DNA of 64,000 nucleotides, taken from Planctomycetaceae bacterium. GTDB taxonomy: Bacteria > Planctomycetota > Planctomycetia > Planctomycetales > Planctomycetaceae. Position 1 is the first letter of the stretch, and every line of letters begins with the position of its first letter. The stretch is taken from NCBI GenBank assembly GCA_016795145.1, contig JAEUII010000179.1:1-64000 (forward strand), in the 5' to 3' direction. The position numbers and the translations under genes were made by a program. The notes under the pieces were generated by a model that was given only the letters and a program-made list of their open reading frames with translations, did not search any database and was not told the origin of the DNA. Positions 16,747 through 26,196 of the stretch are shown here, piece after piece.

Positions 16747-18465
16747 TTACAAGGCACTGCTATGAGTATCGACCAGCTTGCCATCGGCGTAGATACGACC
16801 GGCAGTGACGGTGATCTTTCTTGGTTGGCCATCGGCTTTGCGGGAGAATGTGCGGAATTCGAAGGTTGGCTTTTCGTTCGAATCGACTGAGATTTCCGCA
16901 AGGATCTCAGCAGCGATCGCTTCTCCAAGGGTAAGGCTGCGAGTATTGTCAGTTCGCCAGTGGACTCCGCCCATCGACCGGCCCATTGCGACGTTTTGAG
17001 CAAGCTTGTTCAATTCGCCCTCAATCGTCAGCTTGCAGGCGATTTCAGGTTCAAGCACACACCGATCCGTTTCCGAAGAGTCCTTCTTCTTGAAGTATCC
17101 CGTTTTGTATGCGGTGATCGGAGATTTAGGGAAAAATGGCTCACTTCTCTCGACCAATGAGGAGAACGCGATTGGGCAGTCCACTCCGTTAATGGTCTCA
17201 AACGTCTTGAAATACGCCTTGAGAATAGTGACGCAGGCACCGGCGACAGTCGCGTGGCCAGCTCCATAGGCCGGATGCGTCGGGCTGCCGGGGGTGAAGG
17301 CCATTGGAAGCAAAAGTGACTTATACCGCTTCTCAACTGCTTTGGCCGCTTCCGTGGTGGCAACGAAGCCAGGCAAACCGTAGGCTCGCTTCTTGCCGTT
17401 CACGCCTTTCACCTGCACGTGGACTCGACCACCGTAGGCTTCTGGTCGAAGTCGCAGATTGACCTGCCACTTTTGGTTCCACACGACCTTGAGTGCTCTT
17501 GTCGCCACTTCGGAAACCAGAGCCAGGATATGCGGGCCCCCGAGAACTCCGAAGCCCGCTTCGCGCGCCTGCAGGCGACCGCAATCGCCATAGGGGTTGC
17601 CAGGAGTCCATTTGGCATCGCCGGACAACAGGATCAGCGTGGCATTGAAGTAAGCCTGATGCAACGCATCCTTGTTAACGAAACGAGCAAGGTCTCGCAT
17701 CGTGCTGATGTACCGCGATTCTCTCTCAAAGAACGAACCATCAAACTCATTCGCCTTCGGATATGCTTGACCGTTCTGATCTTTTCCTGTTCGCTGAGCG
17801 TAAATCCAGCTGTCGTAGTCCGTCAGGAAGTTAAGGTCGGTTTTGTACGGTCGCTGCTTCTGATCAATCGTCTGAGTACCAAACCCAACGGGACGAACAA
17901 AGAATTGACTGACCTTCGGACCAATCTCCTCACCGGGCAGCCCCAGCCGAAAGACATTCTGCGGCGTGATGGCACTCATCTTCGTCGCGGAACCTGGGAC
18001 ATCGACGCCAGGAGTCAGTCGACCAGCATCGCTCGAGTCCGCGATGCCTTTTCGGAAGACGCTATCAATTTCCTTCGCTGCCTTAGCAACTTCCGGGCTA
18101 TCGAACTGATTGAACGGGCAGTCACGAAGCAGCGCCATCCAGTATAGCTCTGTCATTTCGGCGGCAGTTGAAACTGAGTCCACTGCGGGAGCCGGCGGCA
18201 TCGAATAGGCCGCGGGATGATGAGTCAACTGGTCAGCAGCCAGTCCGGCCTGAGGATTGGTCAACTGAGCCGAATTGCCAGCCCCCAGCGGAACGTCCGC
18301 GAATCCACCGCCATTGCCTCGTGTCGCTTCTACCAGCTTCTTAAACGCCTCCGGACACACTTCGCCGAACTCATTGTGCGGCAGCGTTTTGGTGAAGCTG
18401 CCAACACCGACAACTTCGTCTTTGCCAATCTTAAATACCCGATCCGTATCACCGTTTCCAGACAT
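16747..18465 (-). CDS. Vanadium-dependent haloperoxidase
   Basis: 572 residues, no signal peptide. The vanadate-binding set of algal-type bromoperoxidases is visible: Lys332 and Arg340 (KWQVNLRLRPEAYGG), PTHPAYGAGHA at 395-405 with Gly403 and catalytic His404, then Arg496 and His502 (GRSMGGVHWRTDN). The Ser usually found before GHA is Ala402. The family oxidises chloride, bromide or iodide with hydrogen peroxide to hypohalous acid. The short C-terminal tail is beta-rich. It sits alone on the minus strand, 171 bases from the GH20-like gene. Peroxide from an oxidase such as the LodA-like protein could feed it, but that link is speculation. Confidence 0.9.
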   Translation of the reverse strand: MSGNGDTDRVFKIGKDEVVGVGSFTKTLPHNEFGEVCPEAFKKLVEATRGNGGGFADVPLGAGNSAQLTNPQAGLAADQLTHHPAAYSMPPAPAVDSVSTAAEMTELYWMALLRDCPFNQFDSPEVAKAAKEIDSVFRKGIADSSDAGRLTPGVDVPGSATKMSAITPQNVFRLGLPGEEIGPKVSQFFVRPVGFGTQTIDQKQRPYKTDLNFLTDYDSWIYAQRTGKDQNGQAYPKANEFDGSFFERESRYISTMRDLARFVNKDALHQAYFNATLILLSGDAKWTPGNPYGDCGRLQAREAGFGVLGGPHILALVSEVATRALKVVWNQKWQVNLRLRPEAYGGRVHVQVKGVNGKKRAYGLPGFVATTEAAKAVEKRYKSLLLPMAFTPGSPTHPAYGAGHATVAGACVTILKAYFKTFETINGVDCPIAFSSLVERSEPFFPKSPITAYKTGYFKKKDSSETDRCVLEPEIACKLTIEGELNKLAQNVAMGRSMGGVHWRTDNTRSLTLGEAIAAEILAEISVDSNEKPTFEFRTFSRKADGQPRKITVTAGRIYADGKLVDTHSSAL

Positions 18466-19120
18466 CTTGCGATCCTACGTCTAGTACTTTTCCCGTCAAT
18501 GAATGGCAGAAACACGCCTGTGCCACAGGCACTGCCTCCCGGCAATCATCACTTTCTGTCGTTACCGAGTGAAGTACAAAATCTCCCACTACCTGTGGAA
18601 TTCACAAACATCCTCAGGAAAATTCTCTCGAGTTCGCCAGGAGTCGAAGCCTACCATGGTGTGCCCTTCATTGCCTTGCCGGATGCCCCCCTGGATGATT
18701 GTCTGGGAACGAGACTTAGCCGACGTCTGTAGTTGGGCTCGTTCAGCGAAGATCCCTGCATCAGACACGCGCCTCCAATGCTAAACGGGGCTGACCAGAT
18801 CAGTTTGTGTACGAATCTCACCATATCACTACGCTGATTAAATCAACCACTATTGCTTGACTTGGATGAATCTCACAAGTAGCGTGGAATACCAGTGCCC
18901 ACCAGGGTTAGCGGAATCCGGCTTCAAATCGGGCATTGCTGTGTCAGTCATTGCAGAGTTTACGAAGAGGATCAGAGCTTTTGATCGCGGAGGGCGTGGG
19001 AGCAGCTCCAGTATTCTCATTTTGTTTAGATCTGTTCCGATTAGAAGTCCACCGGCGTCCGATTCGGGCGCCCTCAATCCTCCAGGCTGCCGCAGAATCC
19101 AATTCGTGGGAGATGTCGAT
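18466..19120. other. 655-base gap without a convincing gene
   Basis: The plus-strand frames here (18503-18784 and the upstream part of 18857-19669) and the minus-strand frame 18850-19518 have irregular composition and no recognisable domain. A GGGAGA ribosome binding site at 19108-19113 serves the gene starting at 19121. The gap separates divergent genes and should hold the promoters of the haloperoxidase and of the membrane-protein genes. I see no clear -10/-35 pair or repeat. Confidence 0.35.
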
Positions 19121-19669
19121 ATGGCGAAAGACGAGACCGTTTTGCCCGCAACCGCAGACTCCGCCCCAAAGGTTGCGTCAAAGTCAGATCCAATGCCGGC
19201 GGCAGATCGCAAGGGTACAGTGACAGCTTTCCTGTCTCGGCCGCTTTCGGTCGGTAACGGTCTGCTGATCCTTGTGATTGCAGGAGCGATCGTTGTGTTG
19301 CTTGCTCTGGCAATCGGCCCGACGCTGACGGGGAGTCTGACCGGCATCAACAACACGGAATATGCTCGAGGACTGATCACATTAGTTTTCTCAGGAGGTA
19401 CGATGCTGATAGCGATTCTCCTGACCTTGTTTGTGATCACATCAGAATCCACTGAGGCTGACAAGCGATTCACGCAAGGCAAAGAAGTCCTTACGTTGTT
19501 GATTGGCGTCTTCGGCACAATCCTGGGCTTCTACTTTGGGAAGGCTGAGGCGTCACAGGAAGGACCGAGCCCTGCAGTCGAGATCAGGACTCCGGAGGCG
19601 GCCCCGCAACCGCAGAAGGCCGGTGACGCAACACCAGTCGCTCCAGATGCCGGGAGTGACAAGAAGTAG
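19121..19669 (+). CDS. Small membrane protein with three predicted helices
   Basis: 182 residues from ATG 19121, chosen for the GGGAGA site 8 bases upstream; the 88 codons further upstream do not look coding. Predicted membrane helices lie at about 46-66, 84-107 and 122-140. The ends are soluble: an Ala/Asp/Lys N-terminus and a Pro/Ala/Glu-rich C-terminus. No family recognised. The next membrane protein gene starts 134 bases downstream in the same direction, so the two may work together. Confidence 0.6.
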   Translation: MAKDETVLPATADSAPKVASKSDPMPAADRKGTVTAFLSRPLSVGNGLLILVIAGAIVVLLALAIGPTLTGSLTGINNTEYARGLITLVFSGGTMLIAILLTLFVITSESTEADKRFTQGKEVLTLLIGVFGTILGFYFGKAEASQEGPSPAVEIRTPEAAPQPQKAGDATPVAPDAGSDKK

Positions 19670-19803
19670 TTTCTCAATGGCTGAGGGCCTTCTTGACACG
19701 AAAATGATGAGTCGAAAACACAAGAGTAAAGTCCAGCAGGTTTTCACCAACATTCCATGTGCTCAAGACTGCCCCCATCCCCTAAAGACGTATAACGCAA
19801 GCC

Positions 19804-20688
19804 ATGGCCATGCCGGAGTCTTCTGTGAACGGGAATGATGTTGCTGAACTTGACCGCAAAATGCTCGATCGACGTCTTGATGCATTGGTTTCGAACCAGC
19901 ACCGGAGCAGGGCGATTCTGGTCGTCGCCAGTATCGCAAGCATCACGTTCGTGTCTGTGGCATTCAACGCCTATGTGTCATGGTCGGCGAACAGTGAATT
20001 AGGAATTGTAAAAACCACTCTTGACGCCGAAAAAGAAGGATTTCGACACGACTACGCAAAAGCCTATCTCGACCGCTGGATGAAGAGCACATCCGGTACG
20101 GTCTCGCTTTTTGGGGCTACCTTCACGTCGGACGATATTGTACTGCTAAGCGGTATTTCGATGGTGATTATCTCTATGTGGCAGCTGATCAGCCTACGTC
20201 GAGAACAGCTTGCGATTGAATCACTGCGATGTGACTTTTGCCCCGAATGCACAAATGACTTTCAGCGAGCCATGGCAAGACTGATTTTTCATACCTTCTA
20301 CAGCACATCACTTTTCACGACTGTGTCTGAGAACGGCGACACCAGGTCAACAGCAGCGGAGATCAGGTTTCGGCGCCTGTTTCACCTGATGCTATGGCTC
20401 CCATTTCTGACGCTGCTCGTGATCGTTTCGCTGGATGTTTGGTCGTTGCTTTGGCCACACCCGATGCGGCAGGGCGGCCAACCTTTGATCGGAAACCTCT
20501 ACCATGAAGGTCAGTTGGACCTGCTCCTGTTCTGGTACATGGCAGGTGCGGCGTTTCTCTTCGTGCTGTTCCTGATCATCAAAGCATCCGTGAAGTCCGC
20601 AAATGAAACTGAGCGGATGCTGATGGATTTGAAAGCATCTGCAAAGCAATCGCGAATCCTTCTGGGAGGTACTGAGACAAATCTGTGA
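19804..20688 (+). CDS. Membrane protein with four predicted helices and a CxxC pair
   Basis: 294 residues from ATG 19804 (ATG 19810 is possible). Hydrophobic segments near 38-60, 110-128, 195-215 and 240-262 suggest four membrane helices. A soluble loop carries CDFCPEC, a possible metal or redox Cys cluster. The C-terminus is a charged helix. No known family. The order with the three-helix protein before it hints at a two-gene unit. No regulatory site seen. Confidence 0.65.
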   Translation: MAMPESSVNGNDVAELDRKMLDRRLDALVSNQHRSRAILVVASIASITFVSVAFNAYVSWSANSELGIVKTTLDAEKEGFRHDYAKAYLDRWMKSTSGTVSLFGATFTSDDIVLLSGISMVIISMWQLISLRREQLAIESLRCDFCPECTNDFQRAMARLIFHTFYSTSLFTTVSENGDTRSTAAEIRFRRLFHLMLWLPFLTLLVIVSLDVWSLLWPHPMRQGGQPLIGNLYHEGQLDLLLFWYMAGAAFLFVLFLIIKASVKSANETERMLMDLKASAKQSRILLGGTETNL

Positions 20689-20912
20689 CGTTGTCACAAG
20701 TCACTCTCCAGCACCGGTGTTGCTATCCGGACAGGACGCCGACCTGTAGTGTGTCGACACCGTTTTCTCCCAACGTCCGTTGCTGATGGAAATGCTCGCA
20801 ATTTCTTGTGGGGTGGGGAATCACCGCAGATTCTGCTTGCCCACACGGGGTGGCACCACTAGGGTAATTGCCCAGCGGCAGTTCACTTTTCCACTCTGTA
20901 CCGAGGTCACTC

Positions 20913-21911
20913 GTGAAAAAAACTAGTCTATTGTGCTGTTTTGTGGCAATTCAGGTGGTCTGGGCGTCAGCAAACGGCTTTGCCATTGCTCAAGACGGCA
21001 CGGGGGTTCAGATCCCGGGTTCGGGTGGCTCTGGTCCGACAAACAGTGGACCGACACCGAACGATCCGACAAACTGGGGCGATCCGCCTCCTACCGCGGT
21101 GGGCCTCTGTGCCTATGAACTCATCGGGGCGTCAAATGGTGTCTGGTATTACACGACCTGCACATGTGTAGACGGAACCCCCACAGCTCCTTACAGTTTC
21201 GGTCAGTCAACGAGTAAACTGACGGCATTGGGATGTACTGCAACGGGATGTTCATCTGGTACCACGCCAGCTTCAAATTCGATCACCGAAACGTCGATCG
21301 AACAAGTGCGAAACTCGATGCTCGGGATTCTTGCCAACCCCACGACATCTCGAGCCAAACGCACACACGTGCTATCACTGGTCGACAATATCCTTACGGC
21401 GGAGTTTCAGTATGAAGATCTGGTCAACCAAGGACGCACAGCCGAAGCTGACGATCTGAAATTTGCAGTGCTCGCGGAGTGGAAAAAACATGTCGCCTAT
21501 CTTCGAGTAATGATCTCGGGGACTGAGTTTCAAACTGATGGGGTTTCGGTTGGCCGTAGCGATCTGCCTGACACAGAGGCTTCACTTTTGATGTCGCTGC
21601 CGACATCTGCAACATTTTCAGTCGACGACACTGAAAAGTTCCGAGTCATTCCTGATGAAGTTGTCGTTGTGACAATCCCAAGAAAAGGTCTTGCGCCCGA
21701 AAAGAGGTACTTCCAGTTGTTTCATTTGAAGCGACGAGGAATCACTCAGCCCGATCGAGTCAGATTCGGGCAGCAGATTCAGCCTGTGACAGAACCTGAA
21801 GAAGCTGCAAAAATCATCGACCTCGGCCGATTCACACACGTCATTGAATATGATGGCCAGACTTTTCAGGTGAACTCGTTTGATGACTTGAAAGCCTTGT
21901 CTGGAACGTAA
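20913..21911 (+). CDS. Secreted hypothetical protein with Cys-rich N-terminal part
   Basis: 332 residues from GTG 20913, which follows GAGGT with a 5-base spacer and opens a signal peptide (VKKTSLLCCF... cut near AIAQDG). The first ~130 mature residues are rich in Gly, Pro, Ser and Thr and contain several Cys (including CTC and the GCTATGC pair), perhaps a small disulfide domain. The rest is mixed helix and strand. No family recognised. It ends 9 bases from the convergent kinase gene. Confidence 0.6.
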   Translation: MKKTSLLCCFVAIQVVWASANGFAIAQDGTGVQIPGSGGSGPTNSGPTPNDPTNWGDPPPTAVGLCAYELIGASNGVWYYTTCTCVDGTPTAPYSFGQSTSKLTALGCTATGCSSGTTPASNSITETSIEQVRNSMLGILANPTTSRAKRTHVLSLVDNILTAEFQYEDLVNQGRTAEADDLKFAVLAEWKKHVAYLRVMISGTEFQTDGVSVGRSDLPDTEASLLMSLPTSATFSVDDTEKFRVIPDEVVVVTIPRKGLAPEKRYFQLFHLKRRGITQPDRVRFGQQIQPVTEPEEAAKIIDLGRFTHVIEYDGQTFQVNSFDDLKALSGT

Positions 21912-21920
21912 CCAGTACTT

Positions 21921-24053
21921 TCATTTGACATTGCGCATTGGTGCGAAACTGCGAGCACATCGAAACCCGATTTCGGTGTCTCGCATGTTCGCGTCGAACG
22001 ATGTCCGAGCCGTCACTGGCTCTGAATACGTATTGTTTGAGCGATCGTTCGGACCTATCGTGAATGGTCCTCCTCGCACAACGCGATTATCCAGGCGATG
22101 ACTGATCGGATCAAATTCCTCGCCTCGATCAGTTTGCCCGGGGTAGTAGTTCCATAGTGAATCGGTCCATTCGGCTACGTTAGAGTGCAGCCCGAAAACC
22201 GCATAAGTCGCCATTCGGTCTTCCACGGGTGTCCCGACTGATCCATAAGTCCATGCACCATTTGCCGCCGCGTTGTTTCCATTTGGAAATTTGCTGGCTC
22301 CCAGATTGCTCGCAAGAAACTCGTATTCGTCTTCCCGCAGCAATCGCTTACCCACTGCCTCGGCGTACGCTGTCGCGGCGTGCCATGACACCATAACCGC
22401 AGCGTTTTCATCCGCTTGAACTTCTTTTGGAACGTCTGCTGGAATCGACTCAAACTTCCGGAACTCCTGAAAAGAAACCTCTTTGGTATCCACCCAGAAA
22501 CTGAGGACTTGTTTCTGGTGAGCAGGGCGATCTGCTTCGTCATCGCCCATCACAAAGGTTCCGGCTGGGATTTTCTCCATATTGCTGATTACAGCAGCTT
22601 CACTGATCACAGTCACGTCAGGCCACTGAAGACTTCCATCCGCGTTGACGCTCCAGTTTCTATGGTTGTAGGGCGACCGATACTTCTGATTGATATCATC
22701 CGGAACATATCGATACACCTCGTGAAAGCCGTATCCAGCGACATCAACGACAACGAGGTACTCTCCGGCGGGCAAGTCAACCGAGATCGCCGACTGCTTC
22801 TGAATGTGCACGGCGTGATCCGTATCAGGAAGCCGAGTCCGTCTGGTAAGCGGATACACCGACCACTGAACGTCATCTGACCGTACAGGCTCTTTGTCGG
22901 CCAGCAGGCATTCGATCCGAACGTCCTTTGTAGGAACTGGTGCGGAACGCCCTTGAGTCAACAGCAAACCGGTAGCCGTCAGGATTGCCAGCACAGTCAC
23001 AGAACCCATGACAGCGACGGCCCTATTCCGCTTCGCCCAACGTACCGCTCGCTCCACCACGGAAACCGGGCGAGCCAGGATCGGGCGTCCGTCGAGCAAT
23101 CGAGCGATGTCCTCAGCCATCTCGCCAGCTGATGCATACCGACGTTCCGTATCCTTCTCAAGAGCCTTCAGACAAATGACAGCAATGTCCTTCGACACCT
23201 TCGGATTCAAACTTCGCGGGCTCTTTGGTTCGTCATTCAGGATGGCATAGATCAGGGAACGTGAACTCGTTGCGCTAAAAAGCTTTTGCCCCGTCAGCAT
23301 CTCGTACAGAATTGCACCAATCGCGTAAACGTCGCTTCGATTGGATAACCCTCGAACATCACCGCGAGCCTGTTCGGGCGGCATATAGTTCAGGGTTCCG
23401 ATGATCTTTCCGTCATGTGTCACCGTCAGTTCGTTGAGATTCTCATGCCGAGCCAACCCAAAATCTGCGATGTGCGGAATTTGCTGTCCATCAATCAGGA
23501 TGTTTCCTGGCTTCAAGTCCCGATGGATAATTCCCTTTTCGTGAACAAACTGGGCGGCTCGCAGTACCTGCAAAATGATCTGGCAAATCTCCCTTTCCGA
23601 CAGGACTCGAATCTTCAGGAACTCAGACAGCGACACCCCTTCGATGTATTCGCAAGCGATATAGTACGAATTGCCAAACGGCCCGATTTCATAGACTCCC
23701 ACAATGTTCGAGTGCTTGATACCTGAAGCAGCACGCGCCTCTTTTAACACAAGTTTTGAAGCCTGAGTGTTTGCATCAGAATGTCGGGGAATCTTGATGG
23801 CGACGGGACGTCGCAGTTCCGTATCCCAGGCCTTGTAGACGACTCCAAACGCCCCCTCGCCAAGCACCTCCTGAATTTCAAAGTGCGCTATCTTCTTCCC
23901 CGTCTCGGAAATCACCGTCGGCGCGTCGTCGGAGGAAAGGCTGAAACGACTATTGCAGGACGGGCAAACAACAGTGTCGAGAGTTTGGTCCGGATCTCCA
24001 CTTTCGTCCAGAATGCGAATCTGATGCAGACAGTTGGGACATCGAAATTGCAT
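21921..24053 (-). CDS. Ser/Thr protein kinase with C-terminal SUMF1 (formylglycine-generating-like) domain
   Basis: 710 residues. Order: zinc ribbon (Cys5, Cys8, Cys30, Cys33), PknB-type kinase (GEGAFGVVYK, Lys87, catalytic Asp179 in HRDLKPGN, Asp197 in DFG), one membrane helix near 340-360, a beta-rich linker, and a SUMF1-type domain from about 495 (IPAGTFVMGDDE ... GFRCARSF). The kinase faces the cytoplasm and the SUMF1 part would lie outside. SUMF1-like domains either oxidise Cys to formylglycine in sulfatases or bind ligands; I do not see the paired active-site Cys clearly, so a sensory role is more likely. It lies 92 bases downstream of the subtilase-like gene, probably co-transcribed. 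Confidence 0.9.
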   Translation of the reverse strand: MQFRCPNCLHQIRILDESGDPDQTLDTVVCPSCNSRFSLSSDDAPTVISETGKKIAHFEIQEVLGEGAFGVVYKAWDTELRRPVAIKIPRHSDANTQASKLVLKEARAASGIKHSNIVGVYEIGPFGNSYYIACEYIEGVSLSEFLKIRVLSEREICQIILQVLRAAQFVHEKGIIHRDLKPGNILIDGQQIPHIADFGLARHENLNELTVTHDGKIIGTLNYMPPEQARGDVRGLSNRSDVYAIGAILYEMLTGQKLFSATSSRSLIYAILNDEPKSPRSLNPKVSKDIAVICLKALEKDTERRYASAGEMAEDIARLLDGRPILARPVSVVERAVRWAKRNRAVAVMGSVTVLAILTATGLLLTQGRSAPVPTKDVRIECLLADKEPVRSDDVQWSVYPLTRRTRLPDTDHAVHIQKQSAISVDLPAGEYLVVVDVAGYGFHEVYRYVPDDINQKYRSPYNHRNWSVNADGSLQWPDVTVISEAAVISNMEKIPAGTFVMGDDEADRPAHQKQVLSFWVDTKEVSFQEFRKFESIPADVPKEVQADENAAVMVSWHAATAYAEAVGKRLLREDEYEFLASNLGASKFPNGNNAAANGAWTYGSVGTPVEDRMATYAVFGLHSNVAEWTDSLWNYYPGQTDRGEEFDPISHRLDNRVVRGGPFTIGPNDRSNNTYSEPVTARTSFDANMRDTEIGFRCARSFAPMRNVK

Positions 24054-24145
24054 GTGGTTACCTCCGCCGGAACTTTCTGATTATCCACCCGCCCACGGGA
24101 TGATAACACCCAAACTACATGGTGAGAAATCCAGTGTGAGTATGG

Positions 24146-25939
24146 TCAAGGGTTCGTCCTTTGGATCGGGTAATGAACCAGCCGCAGGCCTTGTGTGGAC
24201 GTTACGGATGACTGCTCGACGGTCTTACGAATCTCCTCCGGGAGTAGCGTGTCCGTGTCAGTGAACGACAGCATGCGGGCGATGGTGGCGGTGGTGAGGG
24301 CGGCGGACCAGGAGGTGCCGTTGCCGATGGTGGATTGGTTGGGGCCGTGTTCGGGGGCGGGGATGGGGATGTAGGTTCCGGGGGCCCAGAAGATGTTCTT
24401 TGCCGTCGGGAAGTTTGAAAAGATCGCAGGTCTGCCTTCGCGGTCAATCGATGCCACAACAATCGCCAGTTCTGCAAATTCCAGATTGCAGTGCTCCGAC
24501 TTTCCTTGTTCCGTTGGGTCCTGATTGCCAGTCGGAATAACAACGACAATCCCTTTGCTGCGGCAGTCGGTGAAGACCTTCTCAAAGAGTGGCTTCTGCT
24601 GTACTGGGATGCCGAAACCCATCACGATGATGTCCGGATGACGTTCCGCAAGAGCAGCGACATTCTGAACAATCTCGGACGGGGAAAATGATCCGGCGAT
24701 ACCAGACGCGGTTGGTTCAAAGTCGAATACGGTCTTGGGGGCAATTGATCGAATCAGCAACGCGATCTTGCCGGCATGATCTCCCAGGAGATTGTCTGAC
24801 GCTGAGGACAGTCCGTTTTGCATCCCCAATGCTTCCAGTTGTGCAAATGTTGGAATGCCGCCCGCGACGGCAACTCGCACGATACGTTTTCCTTCTGGTT
24901 CGTCTTTGGGAATTCCCAGAGCACTCGCCGGGTAGTCCGAAACAAACTCCGTGGGCGCATCGGGAGACATCATACTCTCTTCATGAGCAACAATGTTGGC
25001 ATTGTGCGTGATCAGCTTCTGCACTTTGGCAATGCGCATGTCGAGATTCTTAAGCTGCTGCGGCGGTGCCGGCACACCTTTCGTCGGGCGTTTCAGGATG
25101 ACCGCTTCCCTTTGAAAATAGTCGGCTGCCAAAACCGTGTTGCCGGTTTGTTCGGCCATCTGTCCGGCAAGATGCAGCAGAGCGGCCCAACGGGGAGTCG
25201 TCGTCAGCAGCGACTGCACTTTACTGAGTGCATCTTCCCATTCTTTCTGTGTGACAGTCGATCCTCGTATCGCCCGGTTGTTGAAATCCGTGATCCTTCC
25301 GGCCACATCGATCAGGATGCGAAACTCCGCGCGCGACAAATTCGAAATCTCAGGAAGCGGCTGGTTCTGAAGGTAGTGAATGCGAAGAATCTCTTCCGCA
25401 AGCTCATTGACGATGACTGCGTCGTCTTTCTGAACGGAATCAATCCAGACATCAGCAACGTTATCGGTGAACAGTGCCGCGGCGACAGAGCACTTATCGC
25501 CGCTCTCGGGATAATGCATGGTCACTTGAATGGCTCGGTGTTCATTGATCGATCGGACCAGCCAGCTGAGCACACCACCAATCTCAACACCGCTGACTTC
25601 CAGTTTCACTTCAGGAGTCTTCGACACTTCCGGATGAAACTCCAGAAGATCGGGCAACGCCACACCCAGGTTGCCTTCAGGCGGCTTTCCATTCATCGAT
25701 GAACTCAGAGCCGTTGAGATCGCTCTGATCTCCGCCTGCCGAGCACCAATTCGTGTGGCCAGCATGGAAGCCATCGCACGCCCTCGTGAACCATCTGCAT
25801 CGGCCGTTCCGAGAAACTGCACGGGAGCAATGACTTCGGGGATGGTATGCGTCGCCAGAGCACGCCGAATATTGCGGAGGTACCAGATGTTCGCCAGTAA
25901 CAACAACGCGCCGACGACAACAAACATGATCAGTCGCAT
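24146..25939 (-). CDS. Membrane-anchored subtilase-like protein lacking the catalytic Asp
   Basis: 597 residues. One membrane helix (about 3-22) is followed by ~320 residues of unknown fold and a C-terminal S8-type domain from about 345. The His motif is DHAGKIA (His388), the oxyanion Asn is in PTGNQD (Asn472) and the Ser motif is NGTSWSAA (Ser543). The strand that should carry the Asp reads VAVAGGI, so the usual Asp is missing. The protein may be inactive, use another residue, or act as a binding protein. Just downstream is the kinase-SUMF1 gene, so the pair may form an envelope signalling unit. The call rests on motifs only. Confidence 0.6.
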   Translation of the reverse strand: MRLIMFVVVGALLLLANIWYLRNIRRALATHTIPEVIAPVQFLGTADADGSRGRAMASMLATRIGARQAEIRAISTALSSSMNGKPPEGNLGVALPDLLEFHPEVSKTPEVKLEVSGVEIGGVLSWLVRSINEHRAIQVTMHYPESGDKCSVAAALFTDNVADVWIDSVQKDDAVIVNELAEEILRIHYLQNQPLPEISNLSRAEFRILIDVAGRITDFNNRAIRGSTVTQKEWEDALSKVQSLLTTTPRWAALLHLAGQMAEQTGNTVLAADYFQREAVILKRPTKGVPAPPQQLKNLDMRIAKVQKLITHNANIVAHEESMMSPDAPTEFVSDYPASALGIPKDEPEGKRIVRVAVAGGIPTFAQLEALGMQNGLSSASDNLLGDHAGKIALLIRSIAPKTVFDFEPTASGIAGSFSPSEIVQNVAALAERHPDIIVMGFGIPVQQKPLFEKVFTDCRSKGIVVVIPTGNQDPTEQGKSEHCNLEFAELAIVVASIDREGRPAIFSNFPTAKNIFWAPGTYIPIPAPEHGPNQSTIGNGTSWSAALTTATIARMLSFTDTDTLLPEEIRKTVEQSSVTSTQGLRLVHYPIQRTNP

Positions 25940-26050
25940 TTCGAGCTCCGCCGTTCCAGGGAGTAACTGCTACCAGCACCAGTGAACGGCGAGTATAACG
26001 GTCACGACAGACGATGAAACTCTTATCCCTGGAGGATGTTGGCTTATCCG

Positions 26051-26093
26051 TGTAGTGCAGGGACCTGGGGATCTTTAGCAAGATCCACTACAC
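26051..26093. repeat. Short palindromic repeat, GTAGTGGATCTT family, copy 1
   Basis: GGATCTT (26069-26075) and AAGATCC (26080-26086) form a perfect 7-base-pair stem with loop TAGC, next to CCACTAC. An outer pair, TGTAGTG (26051-26057) and CACTACA (26086-26092), encloses it. A near-identical core recurs at 63528-63551. Confidence 0.75.
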
Positions 26094-26118
26094 CAATTTG
26101 AACACGCTGGGCTGAAGT

Positions 26119-26190
26119 CCCCTCATCCGGCCTGGCGGCCACCTTCTCCCCTTGTCAGGGGCGAAGGAACTTCGATGAAGCTGCGAAGGA
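26119..26190. repeat. REP-like element, copy 1
   Basis: It begins CCCCTCATCCGG and continues through a CTTCTCCCCT hairpin to a GATGAAGCTGC end. Similar copies lie at 27527-27602 and 31435-31512. This copy has a few mismatches in the hairpin. It lies between the 3' end of the HAD gene and the 5' end of the subtilase gene. Confidence 0.75.
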
Positions 26191-26196
26191 CAAGGC

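Noticed and set aside
18850-19518. 222-codon minus-strand ORF
   Set aside because: Overlaps the three-helix membrane protein, whose hydrophobic segments and binding site are convincing; the minus frame has none.
24818-25702. 294-codon plus-strand ORF opposite the subtilase-like gene
   Set aside because: Rich in Arg, Cys and His in the way shadows are; the minus frame has recognisable motifs.
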